Source: Mariniblastus sp.
GTDB taxonomy: Bacteria; Planctomycetota; Planctomycetia; Pirellulales; Pirellulaceae
Direction of reading: 5' to 3'
Assembly (NCBI GenBank): GCA_011523945.1
Contig: WTFU01000023.1
Span: forward strand, 18,536-82,535
DNA length: 64,000 nt
Part shown: positions 36,607-46,035 of the stretch, piece after piece
Layout of the letters: the number at the start of each line of letters is the position of its first letter
How positions within the stretch are numbered: the first letter of the stretch is position 1
Translations under genes and position numbers: made by a program
The notes under the pieces: generated by a model
Database searches by the model: none
What the model was told of the DNA's origin: nothing
Seen by the model: only the letters and a program-made list of their open reading frames with translations

Positions 36607-37819
36607 GAATGGCTTGAGCATACTCGCCGAATGCAATCCTCAGGCCTATACCTCGGCGTTTGGATTTTTTGTTCGAACCGGCGCCCGGGATGAGACCTCG
36701 GAAATTAGCGGCGTCAGCCACTTTTTGGAACACATGGTTTTTAAAGGAACGCCCAACCGCTCGGCCGCGCAGGTTAATCTCGAATTGGATGAAATGGGCT
36801 CATCCAGTAACGCCCGCACCGGTGAAGAGAGTACGATTTATCACGCGGCGGTTCTTCCTGAATTTCAAGGACAGGTTGTAGAGCTACTGAGTGATATCAT
36901 GCGCCCGTCGCTGCGTGTCGACGACTTCGAGACAGAAAAACAAGTCATTATCGAAGAAATTAAAATGTATGATGACCAGCCTCCCTATGGCGGTTATGAA
37001 CGCATGATGTCGGAGTTTTTTGGCAAGCACCCTTTAGGGCACTCAGTTCTCGGAACGGTCGAATCAGTCTCCGGACTCACGCCCGAGAGCATGATGAACT
37101 ACTTCGAGGAACGGTACAGTCCCTCCAACATCTGTTTTGCAGGAGCCGGCAAAATTGATTTCGACAAACTTGTCGAAGACCTGGATAAACACTGCGGAGA
37201 GTGGACACCCTTTTCCCCAAAACGTTCAATCCAAACTGCCGATTATCAAACGGGGTTTTTGTCAATGCACAAGCCAAATTCCCACCAGCAGTACATTTTG
37301 CAAATGGCCGCTGGGCCAGCGTCGTCGCAGGAAATTCGGTTCGCAACTGCCGTACTCTGCAGCATCATTGGTGACGATAGCGGCAGCCGACTTTATTGGG
37401 AATTCCTTGACTCAGGACTTGCCGAATCTGCGGGAATGGGTGGGTATGACTATCAGGGAAGCGGAGCCATTATGACGTTCATTTGCTGTAGCCCCGATCA
37501 AGCCCAGGAAAACCTGAGCCGTCTGGCAAAGCTCCAGCAGTCCATTCGAAAAGATGGGATTACCCAAAATGAATTAAATCTGGCCAAACGAAAAATTGCC
37601 TCACATATTGTTCTAGCTAGTGAACGAACTAACAGCCGAATGTTTTCAATTGGTTCTCAATGGCTTAGCGAAGAAAGCTTCAAAACAGTGGCCGAAATCG
37701 CCGAAATCTACGAATCGATCACACTTGATCAAATCCATGAAGCCATCGAAACCTATCCACTTCAGCAAAACATGACCGTTACAGTCGGCCCCTGCGAGAA
37801 CTTAGTCGCACCCGATTAG
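36581..37819 (+). CDS. M16-family zinc metallopeptidase (active-type)
   Basis: A 412-residue M16B peptidase from the ATG at 36581; an ATG three codons earlier is possible. The inverted zinc motif HFLEH is intact within VSHFLEHMVFKGT, and the distal glutamate pair appears in QVIIEEIKMYDDQP. The C-terminal half has the RLYWEFLDSGLAES block that lines the substrate chamber. Its first 26 nt overlap the upstream inactive homologue, so the two are translationally coupled and presumably dimerise. Family members degrade or process short peptides; the location (cytoplasm or cell envelope) is not clear because no signal peptide is visible. Confidence 0.92.
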   Translation: MEYRQHRLKNGLSILAECNPQAYTSAFGFFVRTGARDETSEISGVSHFLEHMVFKGTPNRSAAQVNLELDEMGSSSNARTGEESTIYHAAVLPEFQGQVVELLSDIMRPSLRVDDFETEKQVIIEEIKMYDDQPPYGGYERMMSEFFGKHPLGHSVLGTVESVSGLTPESMMNYFEERYSPSNICFAGAGKIDFDKLVEDLDKHCGEWTPFSPKRSIQTADYQTGFLSMHKPNSHQQYILQMAAGPASSQEIRFATAVLCSIIGDDSGSRLYWEFLDSGLAESAGMGGYDYQGSGAIMTFICCSPDQAQENLSRLAKLQQSIRKDGITQNELNLAKRKIASHIVLASERTNSRMFSIGSQWLSEESFKTVAEIAEIYESITLDQIHEAIETYPLQQNMTVTVGPCENLVAPD

Positions 37820-37839
37820 ACGGATTCATCGTCTCTGAT

Positions 37840-39300
37840 TTATGCTACAGAAAACCGTTTTCCAATTCTGCGAATTTCGTCCATCAAATCTTGAAAATGA
37901 GAAATCTTTGTGAATGGATTGGCGATGGTCGTGCGAAGCCAAACACGATTCTTTAGCGTGGTTTGAACAATATAAAATTCACCAATAGACAGTAACTCCT
38001 CGCGCACCTTTCGATTCAGCAGATCTAAATCGCGTTGCTCCTCCGGGGCATACCTAAAGCAGACAATATTTGACTGGGGAAACGTCGCCAACTCAAAATC
38101 GTCCGCTACTTCAAGCAGGTTTCCAAACTCACTTGCGGAGTGATAAAGCGCCGTCACATTCTCGTCGAAGACCTGCTCACCGTGCACCGCGAGAATGGTA
38201 AATACTTTTAGCGCAATCATCGATTTGGTGCATTCGAATGTTCTTTTGGCCAAATCGTGCCAGTCATCCACATGATTTGCATCGTCCCAAAGATATTCAG
38301 CTTTTTGTGAAAAATTTTTCGCCGCCCATTTTTCATCTTTAAAGACTACCGCTGTTGCCAAGGCAGGTGTCATTAGCAGTTTATGAAAATCCATGACCAC
38401 ACTGTCTGCCAGATGCAATCCGCTAACCCGGTCTGAATATTGTTTTGAATAGACACTTGCCGCACCGTGCGCTCCATCAACATGAAACCACAGGTCATGA
38501 TGTCGACAAAAATCTCCGATTCCCTCTAAGTCATCAAAGGTCCCTGTTGCAGTCGAACATGCACTGCCAACCACTCCGATCACCTCCACCCCCCTAGCTC
38601 TCGCCGCTTGATAAGTTGATTCCAAGTGCGATATATCCATTGTAAAATCATGCTTGACGGGCACCTTAACTAATCCCTCCGTCCCCCAGCCCATGACACG
38701 AGCCGATCGGTCAACACAGTAATGAGCCTGCTCAGAAACCAATAGAGCGGTCTTTTGCTGAACTCCTGATTCCCAAATATCACCGGTCGCTTTGGCGCGT
38801 CGCGCCGCCAGCAACGCCGTCAAATTACCGAGCGTCCCTCCCGACGTCAGAAAACCATCCGCGGTTTCATTGAATCCGATCTTTTTTGCAAGTGACTTCA
38901 CCACGAAACGTTCGATCGCGGTCCCCGCAATTCCCATTTCAAAAACGCCCATCCCGTTATTCAAAAAATCACTGAACAACGACGCCAGTGCAGCGTCAGG
39001 TAATGGTGGACTAATTTGGTGACCAAGATACCCAGGATGATGAAGTCGGATCGCTCGCTGATAGATATCAGCAAATAACTTAGCCACGTCTTTTGAATCA
39101 TCAGCCGTACAGTGATTAAACCACTGCTGGACCTCGTTCATCGCCTTCACGGGATCCGTCATCTTGATAACCTTGTTCGGCTTCCCCGATATCGAATCCT
39201 CCAGGCAATTTGCAATTAACTCAATAACAGCGGCGCCTTGCTCGCGAAAGCGTTGAGACGAATAAACTTCTTCTGGAAATTTCATAGTCGGTTGATTCAA
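37840..39300 (-). CDS. Group II PLP-dependent decarboxylase
   Basis: A 486-residue decarboxylase of the glutamate/aromatic/diaminobutyrate family. PLP is held by Lys307 (MDFHKLLMTP), with His193 (QAHYCVD) stacking on the ring and Asp275 (FHVDGAHGA) contacting its nitrogen. The N-terminal HHPGYLGHQISPPLPDAAL block is typical of bacterial members that act on L-aspartate, 2,4-diaminobutyrate or tyrosine, so the amine product (beta-alanine, diaminopropane or tyramine) is unknown. It is divergent from accD and convergent with the M16 peptidase gene. It looks like a stand-alone gene. Confidence 0.88.
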   Translation of the reverse strand: MNQPTMKFPEEVYSSQRFREQGAAVIELIANCLEDSISGKPNKVIKMTDPVKAMNEVQQWFNHCTADDSKDVAKLFADIYQRAIRLHHPGYLGHQISPPLPDAALASLFSDFLNNGMGVFEMGIAGTAIERFVVKSLAKKIGFNETADGFLTSGGTLGNLTALLAARRAKATGDIWESGVQQKTALLVSEQAHYCVDRSARVMGWGTEGLVKVPVKHDFTMDISHLESTYQAARARGVEVIGVVGSACSTATGTFDDLEGIGDFCRHHDLWFHVDGAHGAASVYSKQYSDRVSGLHLADSVVMDFHKLLMTPALATAVVFKDEKWAAKNFSQKAEYLWDDANHVDDWHDLAKRTFECTKSMIALKVFTILAVHGEQVFDENVTALYHSASEFGNLLEVADDFELATFPQSNIVCFRYAPEEQRDLDLLNRKVREELLSIGEFYIVQTTLKNRVWLRTTIANPFTKISHFQDLMDEIRRIGKRFSVA

Positions 39301-39488
39301 AACAATTACTTAATCAGGGTGTTTCTCGTGGAGCATAGTTTTAAAGGGGATTCGGTTATCGTAAAAGCCGCGCTGTAATTTGAGAAAACTTCGTCCACGG
39401 AAATCGATTTCTACGCTAAAACCGCCAATTACACGTAAATATTCGAGGGAATCCTCCCTTCAGCCCTAAAGAATCACGAAATAAGCTG

Positions 39489-39518
39489 TTGAACATAAAC
39501 CCGCATTTATGCGACAAT
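39489..39518 (+). promoter_or_regulatory. Candidate accD promoter with internal palindrome
   Basis: TTGAAC (39489-39494) and GACAAT (39513-39518) are spaced by 18 nt. Between them is the inverted repeat CATAAA/TTTATG (39494-39499 and 39506-39511), where a repressor could bind. Weak evidence. Confidence 0.35.
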
Positions 39519-39572
39519 GGGGGAACTAACAGGTTTACACCGGCCTACTGACCGGCCGCTGGAATAACGGAT

Positions 39573-40412
39573 ATGACGATGTCTCAAACGAAGACCATTG
39601 TGACTGGACGAAAAAAACGAAACATTCCCGAGGGTACTTGGATTCAGTGCCCCGGATGCAAATCACCAGTATTTAACAAAGAGGCGGAAAAACGACTGCG
39701 CGTCTGCCCATCTTGCGACCACCACATGTATGTGTCGGCTCATCAACGAATCGCGCAAGTACTCGACGATGGGACCTTTGAAGAATGGGATGGCAATTTA
39801 CTCGCTGGCGATCCACTGGAATTCAAAGATTCACGAGCCTACACAGATCGCTTGGCTTCAGAGCGAAAGAAAACTGGACTTTCCGATGCCGCGATTACCG
39901 GATGCGGGATGATTCGGGCACGCCGTGTTGCGATAGGAGTTACCGATTCACAATTTATCATGGGCAGCATGGGATCTGTGGTCGGTGAACGGCTCACTCG
40001 GCTTGTCGAGCGAGCAACTGAACAAAACCTCCCATTAATCATCATCAGTGGATCCGGTGGTGGAGCGAGAATGCACGAGGGAATTCTTTCGCTGATGCAA
40101 ATGGCCAAAGTCTCGGCCGCCCTGGCGCGTTACGATCAGCAAGGCGGCTTGTTTATCTCCGTCCTCACCAACCCGACGATGGGTGGTGTCGCGGCATCGT
40201 TTGCCTCACTGGGCGACGTTGTTTTTGCTGAACCCAAGGCTTTGATTGGCTTTGCCGGGCCACGAACGATTAAAGCAACCATCCGCATTGAACTGCCCGA
40301 AGGCTTTCAAACCAGCGAGTTTCTTCTCGAGCACGGCTTTGTAGATCGAATCGTCAACCGCGCAAAATTAAAAACCGAAATCGCCAGAACAATCGACTAC
40401 TGTGGAAAATAG
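39573..40412 (+). CDS. accD: Acetyl-CoA carboxylase carboxyltransferase subunit beta
   Basis: AccD transfers the carboxyl group from biotin to acetyl-CoA, the committed step of fatty-acid synthesis, with AccA as partner. The 279-residue product has the N-terminal zinc ribbon with Cys26, Cys29, Cys45 and Cys48 (QCPGCK, VCPSC). The crotonase-like core shows [24 protein letters not shown] and [15 protein letters not shown]. An ATG six nt downstream (39579) is an alternative start. accA is not in the window. The protein kinase gene follows 69 nt later on the same strand. Confidence 0.96.
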   Translation: MTMSQTKTIVTGRKKRNIPEGTWIQCPGCKSPVFNKEAEKRLRVCPSCDHHMYVSAHQRIAQVLDDGTFEEWDGNLLAGDPLEFKDSRAYTDRLASERKKTGLSDAAITGCGMIRARRVAIGVTDSQFIMGSMGSVVGERLTRLVERATEQNLPLIIISGSGGGARMHEGILSLMQMAKVSAALARYDQQGGLFISVLTNPTMGGVAASFASLGDVVFAEPKALIGFAGPRTIKATIRIELPEGFQTSEFLLEHGFVDRIVNRAKLKTEIARTIDYCGK

Positions 40413-40481
40413 AGACGACCTTTCGGTTATATTTTCATCACAAACACCAGCAACCTCCAATAACTTTCCGCACCGCAGCTT

Positions 40482-41366
40482 ATGGGTATTTTTGACAAAC
40501 TACTAGGCGGCAAGGGGAAGGCCAATAAGGAACGGCTGGACGTTTCTGCTCGATTTCGCCTCGACCGGCATGCATTCACTGGAACCATGTCGAAGTTTCA
40601 CGTGGCTCAAGAGATCGGTACAAACAAACTATTTGGTATCAAGTTCTTAGATGATGAGAAGACCGCTTACTTCAATTCACGTTTTAAAGGACTAAACAAG
40701 CCTAACGAAGGTGAAATCGCGCTTCAAATCCATCATCCTCATATCGTGGAAACATACGAATATGGAATGACGACCAAGGGTGAGCAGTACATCCTAATGG
40801 AATACATTAATGGGCCCGGTCTTGACGTGTCGATTCGGAAACGCGACTCCAGCCTGTTCCCAGATCGAATGAAACTAATTCGCGAGATGGCTGAGTCTAT
40901 TCAATCCGTGCATGACCATGGATTCATCCACCGTGACGTCTGCCCGAGAAACTTCATTTGCTATAAAGATTTTACCTGGCTTAAACTCATCGACTTTGGA
41001 CTCACCGTCCCCAATGAGCGCCCTTATAAAATGCCGGGAAACCGTACAGGGACGCCTCAATACATGGCGCCCGAAATCGTTCGCCGGCGAGAAACCAATC
41101 AAAAGCTGGACGTCTTCTCATTTGGTGTCACCGTGTATCGCTTTTTGACTTTTGAACACCCGTGGCGGTCTACCGACACGACCGGCCAAGCAGCTTTGGC
41201 CCACGACACTTCCAAGGTTACGCCCATTCTCGAACATCGCCCCGACTTAAATCAAAAGCTCGCCAAAGCCATTCACAAGTGCATCGAGCCAGACGTAAAT
41301 AACCGGATGGATAGCTGCAAAAAATTCTTAACCGCCATCAGGCAAGTCAAAAGCGAAACCGAATAG
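40482..41366 (+). CDS. Small serine/threonine protein kinase with degenerate glycine loop
   Basis: A compact, 294-residue Hanks-type kinase with no membrane segment. The ATP lysine is Lys54 (FGIKFLDDEK), the catalytic loop is HRDVCPRN (Asp152, Asn157), and the metal-binding DFG starts at Asp171; GTPQYMAPE and DVFSFGVTVYRF give the activation-segment end and helix F. The usual GxGxxG loop is reduced to TGTMSKFHVAQE. Despite this the catalytic residues are intact, so activity is likely. It has no sensor domain, so it may be a cytoplasmic kinase. It lies downstream of accD, which raises the possibility of control of fatty-acid synthesis, but that is only context. Confidence 0.88.
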   Translation: MGIFDKLLGGKGKANKERLDVSARFRLDRHAFTGTMSKFHVAQEIGTNKLFGIKFLDDEKTAYFNSRFKGLNKPNEGEIALQIHHPHIVETYEYGMTTKGEQYILMEYINGPGLDVSIRKRDSSLFPDRMKLIREMAESIQSVHDHGFIHRDVCPRNFICYKDFTWLKLIDFGLTVPNERPYKMPGNRTGTPQYMAPEIVRRRETNQKLDVFSFGVTVYRFLTFEHPWRSTDTTGQAALAHDTSKVTPILEHRPDLNQKLAKAIHKCIEPDVNNRMDSCKKFLTAIRQVKSETE

Positions 41367-41378
41367 GCATGGGTTGTT

Positions 41379-41399
41379 AACCGAGGTAACGTCTCGGTT
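41379..41399. terminator. Hairpin between convergent kinase and lysA genes
   Basis: AACCGAG (41379-41385), a 7-nt loop, CTCGGTT (41393-41399). It starts 12 nt past the kinase stop. There is no T run, so it is only a weak terminator candidate, possibly serving both convergent genes. Confidence 0.4.
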
Positions 41400-41450
41400 G
41401 AGCACCGCGAGGCGATTCGACTTAACGTGCCTGAGCCAATTCCATCCTGA

Positions 41451-42719
41451 TTATCTGGCTGGAATCGACTCGCCAAGCACAAGATCCTCAGGTGTTTGCC
41501 GTCGGCGAATTAAGTGAGCGGAATCTCCATCAAGAAGTACCTCCGCAGCAAAAGGCTTACTATTGTAGTTTGAGCTCATCACGTAACCGTAGGCTCCGGC
41601 GCACTCAATCACTAAATAATCGCCAACGGCTGCGACCGGTAATTCCCGAGAGCAAACAAATCCGCCCTCTTCTTGGGTAAAAATATCGCCTGATTCACAC
41701 AACGGGCCACCAACAATCACTGGCTGAGTTTCTTCGCTGGGGTCGCCGGAAAATGCAATCGACATTGGATGATAGGCGCCATACAAAATTGGTCTCGCAA
41801 GATTGTTGAATCCGGCATCGACGAGGTAGAACAAATTCTTCCCCATTTTTTTGACCGCCCTAATTTCGGTCAATAAGAAACCACTCTCAGCCACCAAAAA
41901 TCGACCCGGCTCAATTTCCAAACTAATGGCATGGCCGAATTCCGACTCCAATTCCTTGCGAGTTTTGTCCCACAATTGGTAATAACGGTCCACATCGAGG
42001 CCGACGTCTGAATCGCGATAGGGCGTCGGCAATCCACCGCCAGCACTAATGACCTGGATAGTCGACCCCACCTTTAGTGCAGTCGTTTTCATCGCCTCAC
42101 AAACCTGGGAAAGATGCTCAAAATCAGTTCCTGAGCCAATGTGCATATGTAGACCGGTCACAGTAACCTGATACTTCGCTGCCAGTTGCAAACATTCATC
42201 AAGCTCCTCATGCCAAATGCCATGCTTAGAAGAATCCCCTCCGGTATTTGTCTTTGCACTATGCCCGTGACCGAACCCAGGATTAATTCGCAAAGTTATC
42301 TCTCCGCCGGGAACACGCTGTCCATATTGCTCGATCATATCGGGTGAACCAACATTTACATGCAGGCCATTTTCAACGACCAGATCGAGTGCTTCACGGT
42401 CAAAAATATCGGCGGTGTAAACGATTGGACTGGGCGTTCCCGTGCAATCAAAACCCGCTTTTTGTGCGCGAAAAACTTCCCCGGAACTAACGGCATCCAC
42501 AACAACGCCATTCCTTCGCACCAGATCCAACACAGCAAGATTCGAATTTGCCTTTTGAGCAAAACGGATAACATCAAATTGGCGTAATTGCTCAATCCGA
42601 TCGCAAATCGTCTGAGCGTCGTAAAAATAACAAGGGGTTCCGAAGCGTTCGGCCAAACTGTTGATGGCATGGCCGGAAATTTCAGAGCGTGTCGTCGAGA
42701 ACTTTGTAGTTTGAGTCAT
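41451..42719 (-). CDS. lysA: Diaminopimelate decarboxylase
   Basis: The 422-residue fold-type III PLP enzyme makes L-lysine from meso-diaminopimelate in the cytoplasm. The cofactor lysine lies in VIRFAQKANSNLAVL (about residue 57), HIGSGTDFEHL is the His-Ile-Gly-Ser block, and GGGLPTPYR, EPGRFLVAE and CESGDIF mark the PLP-phosphate and substrate sites. Length is normal. It is convergent with the kinase gene and its start is 119 nt past the PrpD-family gene stop, without functional linkage that I can see. Confidence 0.94.
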   Translation of the reverse strand: MTQTTKFSTTRSEISGHAINSLAERFGTPCYFYDAQTICDRIEQLRQFDVIRFAQKANSNLAVLDLVRRNGVVVDAVSSGEVFRAQKAGFDCTGTPSPIVYTADIFDREALDLVVENGLHVNVGSPDMIEQYGQRVPGGEITLRINPGFGHGHSAKTNTGGDSSKHGIWHEELDECLQLAAKYQVTVTGLHMHIGSGTDFEHLSQVCEAMKTTALKVGSTIQVISAGGGLPTPYRDSDVGLDVDRYYQLWDKTRKELESEFGHAISLEIEPGRFLVAESGFLLTEIRAVKKMGKNLFYLVDAGFNNLARPILYGAYHPMSIAFSGDPSEETQPVIVGGPLCESGDIFTQEEGGFVCSRELPVAAVGDYLVIECAGAYGYVMSSNYNSKPFAAEVLLDGDSAHLIRRRQTPEDLVLGESIPAR

Positions 42720-42837
42720 GAATTTATCGCAGAGAACAAGGCAACATTAAGCCAAAATTATAGGCAAAAAAATCTCGACTGTCATTAGCCGGACGTGTTC
42801 GATCAAGAACTCGACACCAGTAGAACTCACCCCAACC

Positions 42838-44271
42838 TTAAGCTAAAGCAGTCTCGAGCCCCTCTGGGTTCTTCACAAACAAATCCAGAAAATCTTTCAC
42901 TTCGATTGCTGCTAAAAGATCAGAGTTTTCAAAACTTTTAAGGATTGCGGCCTGCTGGTCTTCTCCGAAAACACCCTTCAAGCTATTGGCAAATTTCGTT
43001 CTTAGAACCGGTATCCCTTCAGAACGACGATTGCGATGCCCGATGGGGTACTGAACCTCAATTCGCTCAGTCGACGTACCGTCATTAAAGAAGACCTGGA
43101 TACTGTTACCAATCGCCCGCTTCTCCAAATCGTAATAGTCTTTGGTGAAAGACTCATTTTCCCGGACCACCATTTTATCTCGCAGAGCATCAATCCGCGA
43201 ATCGCTGGAAACTTCATCCGAGTAATGGTTGGCATTCAATTCACCAAAAATCAAACCAATCGCTGCCATGTATTGCAAACAATGGTCACGATCCGCAAAG
43301 TTATTTAGAGGCCCTTTTTTATCAATTATTCGTACGCCTGGCTCCTGAGTCTCCATCTCAACGCGTTCGATTTCCGACAGCCGCCGACTGACTTCCGGAT
43401 GCAACGTGATCGCGCATTCCACGGCAGTTTGAGCATGAAACTCGGCGGGGAATGAAATCTTAAATAAGATGTTATCCATCACATAGGATTCCAAAGGCTT
43501 CGCCAGCGTCACTGGTTGGCCCCCGAATAGCACGTCCTGAAACCCCCACTTTGGAGCTGAGAGTGCCGTGGCATATCCCATCTCCCCGGTTAGCGAAATT
43601 AACGCCAACCGGACCGCTCGACTGGTCGCGTCTCCTGCTGCCCAGCTCTTACGCGACCCCGTATTGGGGGCATGGCGATAGGTTCGCAAGGCACCACCGT
43701 CAATCCACGCATGCGAGATAGCGTTTACGGTCTGATCGTAATCCGCCCCCAGCATTTTACTGGCCACAGCGGTACTCGCGATCCTTACCAAAAGCACGTG
43801 ATCAAGACCGACTCGATTAAAGGAATTATCCAGTGCCAAGATCCCCTGAATCTCATGTGCTTTAATCATCGCCGTCATCACATCTTTTACAGACAGTGAT
43901 TCACCTTTGACACGGTTTTGGTAATCAGCGACCGCAAGAATTGCTCCAAGATTGTCAGAAGGATGCCCCCACTCAGCCGCCAACCACGTATCATTAAAGT
44001 CCAACCAGCGAACGAGGGTACCAATATCAAATGCGGCTTTCACCGGGTCTAATTCAAGCGGCGTTCCGGGTACACGACAGCCACCGGGCATACTCGCACC
44101 GGGCACGACTGGACCGAGCATTTTCCTGCACTCCGGATAAGCCAACGCCAAAAATCCACATCCGAGGCTATCCATCAAACAATATCGAGCAGTTTCGTAG
44201 GCAAGTTCGCTTGTAATTTCGCCCTCATGTACGTAACTGGCAATGTCGGTAAACAGCGAATCCATGGTCAT
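42838..44271 (-). CDS. MmgE/PrpD-family protein (2-methylcitrate dehydratase-like)
   Basis: A 477-residue member of the MmgE/PrpD family. The N-terminal [11 protein letters not shown] and the segment [41 protein letters not shown] block (about 81-116) are diagnostic, with LDFNDT and HPSDN near the active site. PrpD dehydrates 2-methylcitrate in propionate breakdown; related enzymes act on other tricarboxylates or are decarboxylases. No prpB or prpC is adjacent, so the substrate is not fixed. It follows the thiolase by 78 nt on the same strand, in a block of acyl-CoA genes, which fits propionyl-CoA disposal. Confidence 0.88.
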   Translation of the reverse strand: MTMDSLFTDIASYVHEGEITSELAYETARYCLMDSLGCGFLALAYPECRKMLGPVVPGASMPGGCRVPGTPLELDPVKAAFDIGTLVRWLDFNDTWLAAEWGHPSDNLGAILAVADYQNRVKGESLSVKDVMTAMIKAHEIQGILALDNSFNRVGLDHVLLVRIASTAVASKMLGADYDQTVNAISHAWIDGGALRTYRHAPNTGSRKSWAAGDATSRAVRLALISLTGEMGYATALSAPKWGFQDVLFGGQPVTLAKPLESYVMDNILFKISFPAEFHAQTAVECAITLHPEVSRRLSEIERVEMETQEPGVRIIDKKGPLNNFADRDHCLQYMAAIGLIFGELNANHYSDEVSSDSRIDALRDKMVVRENESFTKDYYDLEKRAIGNSIQVFFNDGTSTERIEVQYPIGHRNRRSEGIPVLRTKFANSLKGVFGEDQQAAILKSFENSDLLAAIEVKDFLDLFVKNPEGLETALA

Positions 44272-44349
44272 CTTTCATAAACAAAAATATTCGATTGCAA
44301 CCGACGGTCAAAAACACCGCAGGTTCATTAGGTAACGGATTCAATCCAT

Positions 44350-45522
44350 TTAACAAGCTTCAATCACCATCGCAACGGCGTTTCCACCTCCCAGACAGAG
44401 ACTGGCAACCCCGCGTTTCTTGCCCGTTCTTTTTAGTGCGTGCATTAAAGTAACCAAGACACGCGTGCCGCTGGCTCCGATTGGATGCCCCAGTGAAATC
44501 CCACCTCCATAAATATTGACTCGCTCATTATCGAGTCCAAGCTCGTTTAGGCAGGCAACCATCTGACTCGCAAATGCTTCATTGATCTCAAACAAATCAA
44601 CATCGTCCAGCGATAAATTCGCCTTCGCCAATGCCCCGCGTACGGCCTCAACCGGGGCGATGAAAAGATCCTGAGGTTCGGTTCCCGATGTAAAACTACT
44701 CAGAATCTTAAATTTCCAATCCGCAGCTTCCGCGGTCGCCTCATCCACAACTACCACGGCGGCGGCACCATCAGAAAGGGTCGACGCGTTGCCGGCAGTA
44801 ACCGATCCTTCGCGATCAAAAACCGTTCGCAGGCTTCCCAATTTTTCTAAACTCGTATCGCGTCGCGGACCTTCATCTACCTCTACTGTAATATCACCTC
44901 TCCGATTCTTTACCGTTACCGGAACAATTTCATCTTTGAATACGCCTTCCTCCATCGCGTGACCAGCACGTTGCTGACTGAGCAAAGCAAATTGATCCTG
45001 ATCTGCACGACTCACTCCGTATTTTTTCGCAATATGTTCGGCATGCATTCCCATGTGGCAAGATTCAAAAGCACAAGTTAAACCATCTGATACCATCGCA
45101 TCCACAAGTGTTGTATCGCCAAGTTTAACGCCGCCTCGTAATCCCTTGGCCAAGTGCGGTGCCGCCGACATGTTCTCCATCCCGCCGGCAACGATCGCCG
45201 ATGCATCGCCACAACGAATGGCCTGACTAGCGATCATCACTGACTTCAGTCCCGATCCGCAGACTTTGTTCACGGTGACGGCCGCAATCGAAGGAGGAAG
45301 CCCTGCTTTGAGCGCCGCCTGGCGAGCAGGAGCCTGCCCAACGCCCGCACCGATCACATTTCCCATGATAACTTCATCGATTTGCTCATTCGTTAATCCG
45401 GACTGGGCAATTGCATTTTCAATCGCCACTCCACCAAGATCAGTCGCAGTGAGACTGGCAAATCCGCCAAGAAACGAACCGATGGGAGTGCGAACTCCGG
45501 ATATGAGATAGGCGTCAGACAT
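44350..45522 (-). CDS. Acetyl-CoA acetyltransferase (thiolase)
   Basis: A 390-residue thiolase. The acyl-accepting cysteine is Cys88 (NKVCGSGLK), with His346 (SLGHPIGASG) and Cys376 (CLGGGNA) completing the active site. It either condenses acetyl-CoA to acetoacetyl-CoA or cleaves 3-ketoacyl-CoA. AAGGA lies 9 nt before the ATG. It is divergent from the acyl-CoA dehydrogenase across a 498-nt control region, which suggests a catabolic role in beta-oxidation or branched-chain amino-acid breakdown. Confidence 0.93.
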   Translation of the reverse strand: MSDAYLISGVRTPIGSFLGGFASLTATDLGGVAIENAIAQSGLTNEQIDEVIMGNVIGAGVGQAPARQAALKAGLPPSIAAVTVNKVCGSGLKSVMIASQAIRCGDASAIVAGGMENMSAAPHLAKGLRGGVKLGDTTLVDAMVSDGLTCAFESCHMGMHAEHIAKKYGVSRADQDQFALLSQQRAGHAMEEGVFKDEIVPVTVKNRRGDITVEVDEGPRRDTSLEKLGSLRTVFDREGSVTAGNASTLSDGAAAVVVVDEATAEAADWKFKILSSFTSGTEPQDLFIAPVEAVRGALAKANLSLDDVDLFEINEAFASQMVACLNELGLDNERVNIYGGGISLGHPIGASGTRVLVTLMHALKRTGKKRGVASLCLGGGNAVAMVIEAC

Positions 45523-46020
45523 AAATAATTTTCCTTTTAGAACAAACGACGCCGACCATGTTAAGGAAAATCAACGCTGATACCAATTGGCCAAGCAAAA
45601 TCTTTCTCATAGTGGGTAAGCGATCCAATCGGCAGCAATTGGTGAATTGCGTTAACCCGTTTGAATCCTAGGAAACGCGACCGGTTGAGGCGACTTCGAT
45701 CAGCCTACAATGACTGGTATCCGCTCAAGCTGTCCAGAACGTGGATTTTCAATCATTGCCAAAATGTGAAATAGATCAATTCTTTAGATTAGTGTTTCTT
45801 AACTCAAATCAATTTTCAATAACAGTCGCAGTTTTTAACCCGAACCGCAGGTTAAAACTCGAATGCCAAGCGATTCCGTTAACCGGTAAAAATTAACAAT
45901 GGCGCTGCGGCACGCTTTTAGAATCGCTGGCAACACGTTGCTTTTCGGACTTTATTCCCGATAATCGATCTCACGCTTCAAGTCCGTCTTGTTCGGACGA
46001 TTCGGCGAACGTTTACTTGG
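45523..46020. promoter_or_regulatory. Divergent control region with repeated TTAACC motifs
   Basis: This 498-nt non-coding stretch separates the divergent thiolase and acyl-CoA dehydrogenase genes. It contains a perfect inverted repeat, TTTTAACC (45833-45840) and GGTTAAAA (45850-45857), with a 9-nt spacer. Related half sites occur at 45651-45658 (GTTAACCC) and 45878-45886 (GTTAACCGG). Several copies of one motif between co-functional genes suggest sites for a transcription factor. I see no open reading frame or RNA gene here. Confidence 0.55.
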
Positions 46021-46022
46021 AT

Positions 46023-46027
46023 GAAGG
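46023..46027 (+). promoter_or_regulatory. Ribosome binding site deciding the acyl-CoA dehydrogenase start
   Basis: GAAGG is 8 nt before the ATG at 46036 and overlaps the earlier in-frame ATG at 46021, so 46036 is favoured. Confidence 0.55.
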
Positions 46028-46035
46028 TCATAATC

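Noticed and set aside
39538..39556. Repeated ACCGGCC before accD
   Set aside because: Only a 7-nt direct repeat with 4-bp palindromic ends; too short to call an operator or riboswitch.
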